Shown: positions 33,566-42,031 of the stretch, one piece after another
Position numbering within the stretch: the first letter of the stretch is position 1
Layout of the letters: every line of letters begins with the position of its first letter
Assembly: GCF_020911865.1 (NCBI RefSeq)
Contig: NZ_CP087131.1
Coordinates: forward strand, 248,001-312,000
Direction of reading: 5' to 3'
From: Chryseobacterium sp. C-71
GTDB taxonomy: Bacteria > Bacteroidota > Bacteroidia > Flavobacteriales > Weeksellaceae
Length of the DNA stretch: 64,000 nt
Translations under genes and position numbers: made by a program
The notes under the pieces: generated by a model
What the model was told of the DNA's origin: nothing
Database searches by the model: none
What the model saw: only the letters and a program-made list of their open reading frames with translations

Positions 33566-33602
33566 TGTTCATTAACGGACACTATTTGTGCGAAAACGGA
33601 CA
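33566..33602. promoter_or_regulatory. Two tandem palindromic sites, candidate activator-binding sites
   Basis: TGTTCATTAACGGACA (33566-33581) and TGTGCGAAAACGGACA (33587-33602) share the form TGTnCn-N4-CGGACA. Their centres are 21 bp apart, two helical turns. They lie about 65-115 bp upstream of the sigma-54-like promoter, as expected for enhancer-type sites, and next to the activator gene. Confidence 0.6.
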
Positions 33603-33657
33603 TTTTTAGACGATTTGCAAAATATGATGTATAAAGTACAAAGTAGAAACTAAGCTC

Positions 33658-35001
33658 ATGCGAAAAAAAGAAGCACATATTTTAATTGTTGATGATGACG
33701 AAGATATTTTGTTTTCGGCAAGAGTCTGGCTCAAAAAATTTTTTACCGAAGTTACTTGTCTCAGTCAGCCAAAAAATATTCTGAAGTTTTTGTCTGAACA
33801 ACAAGTTGACACCGTACTTTTGGATATGAATTTCCGGAAAGGTTTTGAAAACGGACAAGACGGATTGTATTGGATGCAGGAAATCAAAACTCTAGAACCT
33901 CAGCTTCCAATCATTTTGATGACGGCGTACGGCGAAGTGGAATTGGCTGTTGAAGCTCTGAAAAACGGTGCTTCCGATTTTATTCTGAAACCTTGGAATA
34001 ACGAAAAATTATACGCTTCAGTGAATCTTGCAGTAGATATTTCAAGAAAAAATAAAAAACTGGATCAGTGGGAAAATGTCAGCGTAAAAACAAATCAGTA
34101 TCAGTTAGAAACTGCGTCTTTTGCAATGCAGGAAGTGATGGAACAAATCACGAAAGTTGCGCCGACTGACGCTAATATTTTGCTTTTAGGAGAAAACGGA
34201 ACGGGAAAATACGTTCTCGCAGAACACATCCACGAATTATCTGAACGTAAAAATCAACCTTTCGTCCACATCGATCTGGGAAGTCTTTCTGAGAATCTTT
34301 TTGAAGCAGAATTATTCGGATATAAAAAAGGAGCTTTTACAGATGCTAATCAGGATTATTCAGGAAAGATTGAAAATGCCCAGAATGGAACTGTGTTTTT
34401 GGACGAAATTGGTAATCTTCCACTTCATCTTCAAACCAAATTATTAAGTTTAATTCAGAATCGAAAACTAACAAGAATTGGAGAAAATAAGGAACGAAGT
34501 TTGGATGTCAGATTTATTTTCGCAACCAATGAAAACCTTAAAAAAGCAGTTGCTGAAAATCGTTTCAGAAAAGATTTATATTATAGAATCAATACTGTAG
34601 AACTTCAAATACCGAGTCTGAGAGAACGTTTGGAAGATATTCCGACTTTAGCAGATTATTTCCTTGAAAAGTATAAACAGAAATATCATAAACCTGATTT
34701 AGTTTTAAATGAATCTTTGATTAGCGAATTGACAACTTATTCCTGGCCGGGAAACATTCGTGAACTCGATCATTCTATCGAGAGAAGTGTGATTCTTTCT
34801 AATGAGAAAAATTTAAAATTATTAATGCCGCAAGATGAAGAATCGGAAAAAACAATCATTAATCTCAATATTGAGGAAATGGAAAGCATTCTGATCAAAA
34901 AAGCTCTGAAAAAACATAGAGGAAATATTTCTCTCGCAGCGGAAGATTTGGGATTATCGCGTGCGGCACTTTACAGGAGAATGGAAAAATTTGAGTTATA
35001 A
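33658..35001 (+). CDS. Sigma-54-dependent response regulator (NtrC family)
   Basis: A 447-residue activator with three parts. The receiver (1-120) has phosphoacceptor Asp56 and a small insertion after it (NFRKGFENGQDG). The AAA+ domain (150-380) has Walker A GENGTGK (178-184), Walker B VFLDEIGNL and sensor FRKDLYYRI. The Fis-type HTH is at the C-terminus (NISLAAEDLGLSRAALYRRM). The sigma-54 contact loop reads GAFTDA (225-230) instead of GAFTGA. It should drive sigma-54 promoters after phosphorylation by the kinase encoded immediately downstream. The divergent efflux operon is the obvious target. Confidence 0.93.
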   Translation: MRKKEAHILIVDDDEDILFSARVWLKKFFTEVTCLSQPKNILKFLSEQQVDTVLLDMNFRKGFENGQDGLYWMQEIKTLEPQLPIILMTAYGEVELAVEALKNGASDFILKPWNNEKLYASVNLAVDISRKNKKLDQWENVSVKTNQYQLETASFAMQEVMEQITKVAPTDANILLLGENGTGKYVLAEHIHELSERKNQPFVHIDLGSLSENLFEAELFGYKKGAFTDANQDYSGKIENAQNGTVFLDEIGNLPLHLQTKLLSLIQNRKLTRIGENKERSLDVRFIFATNENLKKAVAENRFRKDLYYRINTVELQIPSLRERLEDIPTLADYFLEKYKQKYHKPDLVLNESLISELTTYSWPGNIRELDHSIERSVILSNEKNLKLLMPQDEESEKTIINLNIEEMESILIKKALKKHRGNISLAAEDLGLSRAALYRRMEKFEL

Positions 35002-36318
35002 ATGAACAAACAAAAATTTATCTGGCTTTTATTTATTCTTCTGGCGATTGTCAGTGGAATTTTCGCTTTTGATTTTTATTCAAAAAATAAATTGATCAAT
35101 TTCGGTTTATTTACCACAATAAGTATTGGATGTGTTATTTTGGCGCAAATTTCCGCTTTATCTTTCATTCAGAAAAGTGAAAAAATACTGCTGGCTATTC
35201 AGAAAAAAGATTTTTCTCTTTTCCCGATTGCAGAAGGTAATAATTTGGTTGATAATGCTGTAAAACTTTACTATCAAAGTAAAGAAGAGCATCTCTCGCT
35301 GTCTTCGTATAAACTTTTGTATGAAGAAATTTTAAATCAATTGGAAATTGGTTTAATGATTCTTTCTGAGATAAATAATCACTGGGAGGTATTTTATGTA
35401 AACCCGGTTTTTCTTGAAATACTACAGATCCCTAAATATAATTCCTGGGAACTGTACGAATCTAAGACACCGGAATTTTATAAAATTATAGACGAAACTC
35501 ATTACGAAAATTCACAGGACTTTTTTGATATTTCGATCAATGAAAATGTAAAGCAGTCTTTTTCTCTCCGTACCAAGAAAGTTCAGAATGTTAAAAACCG
35601 TTTCTGCATCATCAGTCTTGAATCTGTGCAGAAAATTATTGAACAAAAAGAAAAATTGGCCTGGAATAATCTGATGAAGGTGATTTCGCACGAACTTCTC
35701 AATACTTTAACACCTGTCAATAGCTTGATTCAAAATTTAGAATATATTGCCAATCAGGATGTTGTAGAGAAAGAGGATCAACAGGAGATGAAGGAAAGTT
35801 TAACCATCATCAATTCAAAATCAAAACAATTGCTGAATTTTGTGGACGATTACCGACAGGTTGCTGAACTTCCGAAACCTATTTTCAAAATGATTTCGTT
35901 GACAGATATTGTAGAATCTGCACTCAGTTTTCTGAAGCCGGAATTTGAGAAAAACAATATTACGATCATCAATTCATTAGAAAATCAAACGATCTATGCT
36001 GATCAAAAAATGATTGAAAGATGTCTGATCAATCTTTATTTAAATGCAATTTATGCCGTTGTAGACTCCTCTGAAAAAATTATAAAAACAGAAATCAAAA
36101 TCATTAATAAAAGAACAATTCTGAGTGTAGAAGATAATGGAATAGGAGTTTCTAACGAGATAAAAGATAAAATTTTTCTTCCTTTCTTCACTACAAGATC
36201 AAGCGGTTCCGGGATCGGGCTTACCTTAAGCAAGAGTATTATCGAAGCGCACAAAGGTTATTTAAATTATAAACCTTTAGAGCAAGGAAGCCGTTTTGAA
36301 ATCTGGTTTTTGGAATAG
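35002..36318 (+). CDS. Membrane sensor histidine kinase, partner of the NtrC-type regulator
   Basis: A 438-residue kinase with two N-terminal membrane helices (about 5-25 and 32-55), almost no periplasmic domain and a PAS-like region (about 100-200). The phosphorylation site is His230 in ISHELLNTLTPV, an H-box variant with LNTLTP in place of LRTPL. The ATPase domain has N-box NLYLNAIYAV, G1 VEDNGIGV and G2 GSGIGLTLS. Its start follows directly on the stop codon of the regulator gene with no spacer. The short outside loop suggests it senses a membrane-borne signal. Confidence 0.92.
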   Translation: MNKQKFIWLLFILLAIVSGIFAFDFYSKNKLINFGLFTTISIGCVILAQISALSFIQKSEKILLAIQKKDFSLFPIAEGNNLVDNAVKLYYQSKEEHLSLSSYKLLYEEILNQLEIGLMILSEINNHWEVFYVNPVFLEILQIPKYNSWELYESKTPEFYKIIDETHYENSQDFFDISINENVKQSFSLRTKKVQNVKNRFCIISLESVQKIIEQKEKLAWNNLMKVISHELLNTLTPVNSLIQNLEYIANQDVVEKEDQQEMKESLTIINSKSKQLLNFVDDYRQVAELPKPIFKMISLTDIVESALSFLKPEFEKNNITIINSLENQTIYADQKMIERCLINLYLNAIYAVVDSSEKIIKTEIKIINKRTILSVEDNGIGVSNEIKDKIFLPFFTTRSSGSGIGLTLSKSIIEAHKGYLNYKPLEQGSRFEIWFLE

Positions 36319-36390
36319 GTCTTGATAATCTGATGTTTTTATATTGCAACGGAATACTATTCTGGAAAAAAACATTTTTTAAATAATAAT

Positions 36391-36406
36391 TTACACTTGA
36401 GTGTAA
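36391..36406. promoter_or_regulatory. Perfect palindrome upstream of the beta-barrel gene
   Basis: TTACACTTGAGTGTAA has 7-bp perfect arms and a 2-bp centre. It lies about 105 bp before the outer-membrane protein start in otherwise unstructured DNA. This is operator-like; the binding protein is unknown. Confidence 0.5.
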
Positions 36407-36510
36407 GCGAGTTAGCTATAATAAAAGCATCTTAACTAAATTTAACACATGCCTGATGTAACAAAATTTCCCTTTACGGTGTCTTATAATTGAAAAAAAC
36501 TCAGTTTTTA

Positions 36511-38682
36511 ATGAAAACTATATTAGCACCAATTATTTTATTAGCGGGAACTTTAGCTTTCGCACAAACAACAAAAGATACTCTACAGTCGAAAGAGAAA
36601 GAAATTGAAGCTGTTACGCTAACCTATAAAAAACCTACCGTACAATCAAAAGTAGACCGTACTGTTTTTAATGTTGCCAACAGCTCTATTCTTGCCGGAA
36701 ACACCACTTGGGACGTATTACGTATGACCCCATTGCTGAGTGTTGATAATAATGATGCCTTAAAAGCTGAAGGTGAATCTGTAACCGTCTACATCAACGA
36801 CAGAAAATCTGTTTTTACCGGAAAAGAGTTGAAAGAATATCTTCAGACTATTCCTGCAGATAACCTGATGAAAATTGAGGTAATTACAAGTCCTTCTTCG
36901 AGATATGAAGCAACAGGTTCTGTGGTCAATATTGTTTTGAAAAAGCGTGATGACGAAGGAATGAAGGGCAGTATAACCTTTAATAACAGGCAGAATACTC
37001 AAAATTCTCAGTACACCAATTTTAATTTAAACTATCATAAGAAAAAATTTACACAAACCCTTATCGGAAGTTACAGTGACAATACTTTTGTGCAGGAAAA
37101 CTCTTTGCTTAATACCTTATACGAAAATAATGAGGTTACCAAAATTGATAACTACATCATTTACAAAGGTAAAAATCCGTCTATTTCATCAACTTCTGAA
37201 TACGAACTCAACGATAAAAACAGCATTGGTACAATTCTAGAATTTTATAAGGGAATAAGAAGCAACAGCTCCGAAACCAATGCTCAGATTTTTGAAAATG
37301 ATCAATTAAACCGTTCTTATTTCCAAAATCAGACTTCATCATCATCAAATCCGACTTTTGGAACGAATGTTTTTTATAAATATTACGACAAAGAAAAAAA
37401 CAGAATTTTAGATGTTAATTTAGGGACAAATTACGATTCTGAAAAGGATAACAGTTATTATCTTAAAAATACAATAACCAGTACAGGAGCAACTTCTTTG
37501 GACGAAATTGGAGTTTTAACTGATCTTCAAAACCGAAATTATTATTTGAAAGTAGACTATACTCAGCCTTTAGGAAAATCGGGAGCAACTTTTGAAGTCG
37601 GTGGTAAAATGGACTTTCATAATAACGTCATTCCAAACTCTTTGTATGGAATTTTACCGGAAGGGTTAAGCAGAAATGATACATTCAGATATAAAGACAA
37701 TATCAACTCTTTATATGCCAATTTTACGAAAACTTTTTTCAAAAAATTAGAAACGAGAGTAGGTATTCGTTATGAATATATAGATTATAAAATAGGTCAG
37801 GACATTGCAGGAACTTCAAGGAAAGATTCTTACGGACGATTTTTGCCTAATTTATTGCTGAAATATTCTTTTACAGACAAATATGATTTAAGTTTAACCT
37901 ACACCAGAAATCTTTGGAGACCTTGGTATTCTGAGTTTAACCCGTTTTTATTGCCAAGAAACGACGGAATGTATACTCGCGGGAATATGGAATTAAATCC
38001 TAACCCAAGTGACAGAGTTTACATGAAGTTTGGCTTTATGAAAAAATACTTTCTTTCGGCAAGATATACCTTTACCAATCAGGATTATTGGACTGATTAT
38101 GTGGTACAAACCGGAGCAACACCAAAAGATAATAAAACCATTTCACAGGAAAGTAATTTTACAGGAAATGTGCACAAGTATTTCCTTTATGCGAACACTA
38201 ATCAATCTTTCCTGAAGAATAAACTAAGTGTGAATCTAAGTTTTGGTTATAATTATATTGATAACAGCGATTTTAATGCAAGAAATGATCTTAAAGGAGC
38301 AGATTATATAAGTTTTTGGGCTGGATCCAGTAATTTAACTTACACCAATCTTTTTAATAAAAATATTAATTTGAGCGCTTGGGTAGAAATCTCAAATCAG
38401 AATAACGGAAATTCTTATGCTAACAAAACCAATGTTTTTCATAATATTTCAGCAACAAAGATTTTCCCAAAAACACAAATGGAAGTTAGTCTACAGCTAA
38501 TGAATATATTTCAAAGACCCAATTTTGATGCAACATCTTACAGCCAAATCGGAACATTCAGAAATTCATCAAAATCCGACTGGTACGGTTTCTCACTTTC
38601 CTTTGTGAAAAGATTTGGGAATCAAAAAGTGAAAGAAAATACAAAAACCGATGTTGAGAAAAATAGTGGAGGAGGTAAATAA
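36511..38682 (+). CDS. Outer-membrane beta-barrel protein, TonB-receptor-like
   Basis: A 723-residue protein with a signal peptide (ILLAGTLAFAQ). A plug-like segment follows (KVDRTVFNVANSSILAGNTTWDVLRMTPLLSVDN), then VTVYINDRKSVFTGKELKEYLQTIPADNLMKIEVITSPSSRYEATG. About 500 residues of alternating beta-strands complete the barrel. The layout matches the Bacteroidota outer-membrane beta-barrel family related to TonB-dependent receptors. The ATG at 36511 is used; a TTG at 36490 would only lengthen the signal peptide. It follows the sigma-54 kinase after 190 bp containing a palindrome, so it may be separately regulated. The ligand is unknown. Confidence 0.87.
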   Translation: MKTILAPIILLAGTLAFAQTTKDTLQSKEKEIEAVTLTYKKPTVQSKVDRTVFNVANSSILAGNTTWDVLRMTPLLSVDNNDALKAEGESVTVYINDRKSVFTGKELKEYLQTIPADNLMKIEVITSPSSRYEATGSVVNIVLKKRDDEGMKGSITFNNRQNTQNSQYTNFNLNYHKKKFTQTLIGSYSDNTFVQENSLLNTLYENNEVTKIDNYIIYKGKNPSISSTSEYELNDKNSIGTILEFYKGIRSNSSETNAQIFENDQLNRSYFQNQTSSSSNPTFGTNVFYKYYDKEKNRILDVNLGTNYDSEKDNSYYLKNTITSTGATSLDEIGVLTDLQNRNYYLKVDYTQPLGKSGATFEVGGKMDFHNNVIPNSLYGILPEGLSRNDTFRYKDNINSLYANFTKTFFKKLETRVGIRYEYIDYKIGQDIAGTSRKDSYGRFLPNLLLKYSFTDKYDLSLTYTRNLWRPWYSEFNPFLLPRNDGMYTRGNMELNPNPSDRVYMKFGFMKKYFLSARYTFTNQDYWTDYVVQTGATPKDNKTISQESNFTGNVHKYFLYANTNQSFLKNKLSVNLSFGYNYIDNSDFNARNDLKGADYISFWAGSSNLTYTNLFNKNINLSAWVEISNQNNGNSYANKTNVFHNISATKIFPKTQMEVSLQLMNIFQRPNFDATSYSQIGTFRNSSKSDWYGFSLSFVKRFGNQKVKENTKTDVEKNSGGGK

Positions 38683-38700
38683 CACAATGAAAATCATAAC

Positions 38701-38731
38701 GGACGGTAAATTTTTACCGTCCATTTTTTTT
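38701..38731 (+). terminator. Intrinsic terminator after the beta-barrel gene
   Basis: GGACGGTAAA (38701-38710) pairs perfectly with TTTACCGTCC (38713-38722), followed by ATTTTTTTT. Confidence 0.92.
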
Positions 38732-38776
38732 AGATAAATTTTAAATTAATATATTGAAATTCAATTAACTTAAAAG

Positions 38777-39949
38777 TTATTTTGGAAGTTCCGGCGGGGT
38801 CAATCTTTGGATTTTCGTACTCAATGTTCCCAAAAAAGCTTCCAGCTGAGTAATTTCTTTTTCGTTCAAATCTAAAAACTTCAGTATTTCAGATTTTTGT
38901 GATGTTAACGTAATTCCTTCGTGAACGGTTGACTTTTTCTGAGATATTTCAGAGTTTCCTTTGCTGTAAAAAGTAAGAACATCCCGCAAAGAGGTAAGTG
39001 ATCCGTTGTGCATCCACGGACCTGTAAGAGTCACTTCTCTTAATGTGGGTACTCTGAATTTACCTGCATCATTCGGATCTTTAGTGACTAAATATCTTCC
39101 TAAATCTTCCTGTTTTGAACCTAATAAAGAAGTTCCGTCATTTTCAAATTGATTATTTGAAAAATAACCTGAGCTGTGACAGTTCATGCATTGTGCCTTG
39201 GTACGAAAAAGGTGCAGCCCCATCACCTCGTCATCAGAAAAAAGAGCAGCCTGCCCATCAATGAATTGATCAAACTTACTCTGAGGGCTTATTAATGTTC
39301 TCTCAAAAGTTGCAATTGCTTTTCCTATCTTGTCTTTAGTAACCTCTTTACTTCCGAATGCTTTTTCAAAAAGTACTTCATAGCCTTTTATTTTCGCAAT
39401 CTTCCCTGTGGCGATGTCAATATGCTGATTCATTTCTCTTAAATCTTCGATAGGGATGTGGGATTGCTTTTCTATACTTTCAGCTCTGCCGTCCCAAAAG
39501 AGAGATTTTGCAAAAGCTATGTTCATGAGCGTCATTGCATTTCGGGTGCCCAATTGGCGGTCGTGCCCGAAGGATAGAGTTCTGTTATCTGTCCAGCCTA
39601 ATTCAGGGTCGTGGCATGAAGCGCAGGCAATTTGATTAGAAGCTGATAATCTTGGATCAAAAAAAAGGGTTTTCCCCAATACTACTTTATCAATAGAGTA
39701 GGCGTTATCTTCCGGGAATTCTACTTTAGGTAAATGCCCTATCTCTGAAAAATGAGGTATTGCCATCTCATCAAGTATGGGTTTTGGCCATTTTGAAGAG
39801 TCACCAGATGAATAGAGCTTTCTGATATTATCAATGAAAGACTGGTCATTAGATATCTCCTTGTAAACATTGGTTTGCAAGCAGTTATTCAAAAAGAAAA
39901 AACTAATGAGTAAAATCAAAATCCAGCTTAAGGCATTCTTCATTCCCAA
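38777..39949 (-). CDS. Dihaem cytochrome c peroxidase / MauG-family protein
   Basis: A 390-residue exported protein with an N-terminal hydrophobic segment (LSWILILLISFFFLNN). It has two haem c motifs, CASCH (IACASCHDPELGW) and CMNCH (AQCMNCHSSGYF). A PTLREVTLTGPWMHNGSLTSLRDVL block is typical of the bacterial CCP/MauG family. It reduces hydrogen peroxide or carries out MauG-like oxidations in the periplasm. Length is slightly above classical CcpA. It is convergent with the beta-barrel gene. Confidence 0.9.
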   Translation of the reverse strand: MGMKNALSWILILLISFFFLNNCLQTNVYKEISNDQSFIDNIRKLYSSGDSSKWPKPILDEMAIPHFSEIGHLPKVEFPEDNAYSIDKVVLGKTLFFDPRLSASNQIACASCHDPELGWTDNRTLSFGHDRQLGTRNAMTLMNIAFAKSLFWDGRAESIEKQSHIPIEDLREMNQHIDIATGKIAKIKGYEVLFEKAFGSKEVTKDKIGKAIATFERTLISPQSKFDQFIDGQAALFSDDEVMGLHLFRTKAQCMNCHSSGYFSNNQFENDGTSLLGSKQEDLGRYLVTKDPNDAGKFRVPTLREVTLTGPWMHNGSLTSLRDVLTFYSKGNSEISQKKSTVHEGITLTSQKSEILKFLDLNEKEITQLEAFLGTLSTKIQRLTPPELPK

Positions 39950-40080
39950 ATATTTTTCAGCAAAAATAATGATTCTAAAATTGCATCATGATTTTTTCGT
40001 CGTTAATTTGTTTGGATAAATGCTTATTCAATTTCATTAAAAAACATTTAGAATCTCGAAATTAATTGAGATGATTTTAA

Positions 40081-40118
40081 ATAAAAGCTCCAAAATCTAA
40101 AGACTTTGGAGCTTTTAT
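40081..40118 (-). terminator. Terminator after the lone receiver gene
   Basis: Perfect 14-bp arms at 40081-40094 and 40105-40118 (core AAGCTCCAAA). Its position just past the stop of the receiver gene at 40152 fits a minus-strand terminator. Confidence 0.85.
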
Positions 40119-40151
40119 TTGTTTAAAAATTTATAAAGTAAAAATAAGAAT

Positions 40152-40511
40152 CTATTGAGTTGTCAGTTTTTCTATTTTCACAAGAACATCATCAATGTCA
40201 AAAGGTTTTGGGATAAATTCATCTGCTTGGCAAGACTGAGTTACATTCTCAGCTTTAGCGTGTGCGCTGATAATCATCACCGGGATATTTGAGGTTTCAG
40301 GTGCTTCTTTAAGCTGATTACACAAATCTGTACCTAAACCATCCGGCAGCATAACATCCAATATAAAGATATCCGGAACTACAGATTGGTCTCTGTTGTT
40401 GAATGCTTCCACAGTTGAGAAAGATCTTACATCATAATTTTCGAATGACAGGAGCAACTGTAATGCATCTCTGATGCCTGTCTCATCTTCTACGATAAAT
40501 ATTGTTTTCAT
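40152..40511 (-). CDS. Single-domain response regulator (receiver only)
   Basis: A 119-residue CheY-like receiver with an intact acidic pocket (IFIVEDETG), a phosphoacceptor Asp in IFILDVMLPDGLG, a Ser switch (VMIISAHAK) and Lys in FIPKPFDI. It has no output domain and no kinase next to it. It is similar in build to the receivers at 23663-24025 and 55944-56309. Its upstream region contains a consensus promoter followed by a terminator-like hairpin before the gene, so expression may be attenuated. Confidence 0.9.
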   Translation of the reverse strand: MKTIFIVEDETGIRDALQLLLSFENYDVRSFSTVEAFNNRDQSVVPDIFILDVMLPDGLGTDLCNQLKEAPETSNIPVMIISAHAKAENVTQSCQADEFIPKPFDIDDVLVKIEKLTTQ

Positions 40512-40616
40512 ATACCGTTGCTTGGCAAAAACAAAGCCAACATATCACAGAGATAATAAAAAAACAATAAAAATATTTTTAAATCATAGAATGATCTCGA
40601 GAATGTAAAATCGAAG

Positions 40617-40729
40617 AAAAAACAAAAGGCAAAACAGTGAAGTTTTGCCTTTGTTAATATAAAGTGAAATGGTGTGGTGTCTATTTATAAGTAATTATTT
40701 GATTGGTGTATTTTTCTTGTCATTTTTCT
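40617..40729 (-). ncRNA. Candidate small RNA or attenuated leader, about 113 nt
   Basis: A consensus promoter (40735-40766) points into this segment, which ends in an intrinsic terminator. The hairpin (40622-40654, loop GTGA-like) is followed by six U on the minus strand (40617-40622). No ORF longer than 12 codons lies between. The transcript could be an independent small RNA or the terminated leader of the receiver gene 106 nt further on. Confidence 0.5.
40621..40655 (-). terminator. Orphan intrinsic terminator upstream of the receiver gene
   Basis: Arms 40621-40635 and 40642-40655 pair with a single bulged base (core GGCAAAAC/GTTTTGCC). On the minus strand a run of six U follows. No protein gene ends here, which is what points to a small RNA or leader. 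Confidence 0.8.
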
Positions 40730-40734
40730 TATTT

Positions 40735-40766
40735 CAAAGATAGATTCGTTTGGTTCAATTAGCAAA
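40735..40766 (-). promoter_or_regulatory. Consensus Bacteroidota promoter
   Basis: On the minus strand TTTG (40766-40763), a 20-nt spacer and TATCTTTG (40742-40735) match the -33/-7 consensus TTTG-N19-21-TAnnTTTG in full. Predicted transcription start is near 40729. Confidence 0.65.
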
Positions 40767-41211
40767 CTTGTGCTGTCATGATTTATAAATTCTTACGTAA
40801 AAATTCTTTAAAACGGCTTTTAAGGATGTTCAGACAATGATTTTTTATTTTTAATTATTAGTTTCAATGAAAAATATTTAGGAAAAATTTATAAATAAAT
40901 CCTTAAATCAAGTCAACTTTATATTGGTAATATTAAATTTCATCCGACGATTATCATTGTTTTTACAAATGTATTAAACTATCAATGTTCAGCTACATCA
41001 TTCCTTTAGAAGAAACTGAAACGAATGTTGCACATCGAACCACAAGATCTTATAAGTTTAATTCTAAAATATATAAGATAAACTTATCAAATAAATTCAA
41101 GCTGTTTATTGTTAAAATAATGTTATCATTTTCTTTGATGGGCAATATTTCAGCTATTATCCACTATATTTGATATTTAAAGAATGTTTCTGCAAAGAAA
41201 ATAAATGATTT
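40767..41211. other. AT-rich intergenic region without recognisable gene
   Basis: The region lies between divergent transcripts. A 62-codon frame at 40985-41173 has no recognisable features and poor start context and is not called. TATATTTG at 41165-41172 matches the -7 consensus for the plus-strand HAD gene but lacks a -33 partner. Nothing else was seen. Confidence 0.5.
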
Positions 41212-42012
41212 ATGAAGGATATAAAGATGATTGTGACCGATATGGATGGGACTTTTCTCAATTCAAAACATGAAGTAAGTCCGGAATTTCCGGAAATCTA
41301 TGAAGAACTCAAAAAAAGAAATATTCTTTTCGTTCCCGCAAGCGGAAGGCAGATGCTAGGAATTACCAAATATTTTGGCGACAAAGAAAATGAAATGGCT
41401 TTCATCGCTGAAAACGGTGGCTACATGATTTATAAAAATGAAGAATTGTTTGCCGATAAACTGGAAGAGCAATATGTCGAGGAAATCATCACAACCGTAA
41501 GAGGAATTGAAGGAGCTACCGTTGTGGTTTCCGGTAAAAAGAAAGCTTATTATGAATCTACCAATCAGGATTTCATTGATTATATCGCTCAATTCTACAC
41601 TGGAAATCAGTATGTAGAAGATCTTACAAAAAGTGTGGATGACAGCATCTTTAAAATAGCAGTTTATCATCCCGAAGGTTCAGAGGAACATTTGTATTCT
41701 ACACTAAAACAATTTGAAAAATATAATCTTGAGGTTGTTGTTTCAGGTAAATTTTGGTTAGATATTATGAATAAAGATATCAACAAGGGAAATGCATTGG
41801 AAAAACTTCAGAAAACATTAAATATAACTCCGCAACAGACCATGGTTTTTGGAGATTATATGAACGATATCGAAATGCTCAAAAAAGCAGAATATTCTTA
41901 TGCAATGGAAAATGCTCATCCTTCAGTAAAAGAAGCAGCAAAATTTGAGGCTTTGTGTAACAACAATTTTGGAGTAATGCAAACAATAAAAACCTATCTT
42001 AACTCAAATTAA
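41212..42012 (+). CDS. HAD-superfamily sugar-phosphate phosphatase (Cof type)
   Basis: A 266-residue cytoplasmic phosphatase of the Cof/YidA subfamily. Motif I VTDMDGTFLNS carries the nucleophilic Asp, and PASGRQ gives motif II. The C2 cap domain spans about 85-190. DIMNKDINKGNALEKLQ contains motif III Lys, and VFGDYMNDIEML gives motif IV. Substrates in this family are usually small sugar phosphates or FMN/PLP-type esters; this one is undefined. The last codons form part of the downstream terminator hairpin. Confidence 0.92.
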   Translation: MKDIKMIVTDMDGTFLNSKHEVSPEFPEIYEELKKRNILFVPASGRQMLGITKYFGDKENEMAFIAENGGYMIYKNEELFADKLEEQYVEEIITTVRGIEGATVVVSGKKKAYYESTNQDFIDYIAQFYTGNQYVEDLTKSVDDSIFKIAVYHPEGSEEHLYSTLKQFEKYNLEVVVSGKFWLDIMNKDINKGNALEKLQKTLNITPQQTMVFGDYMNDIEMLKKAEYSYAMENAHPSVKEAAKFEALCNNNFGVMQTIKTYLNSN

Positions 42013-42023
42013 GATAGGTTTTT
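41988..42023. terminator. Bidirectional terminator between convergent genes
   Basis: Perfect 15-bp arms (41988-42002 and 42009-42023, core AACCTATCTTAA) with T-rich flanks on both strands. It overlaps the HAD stop codon and serves the convergent AsmA-like gene too. Confidence 0.9.
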
Positions 42024-42031
42024 AATAAATT

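Noticed and set aside
33600..33657. Sigma-54 promoter for the regulator's own operon
   Set aside because: No GG-N10-GC arrangement with correct spacing was found on the plus strand before 33658.
40985..41173. 62-codon frame with a hydrophobic tail
   Set aside because: Composition is like AT-rich noncoding DNA, with no signal peptide logic, no recognisable family and no good start context.
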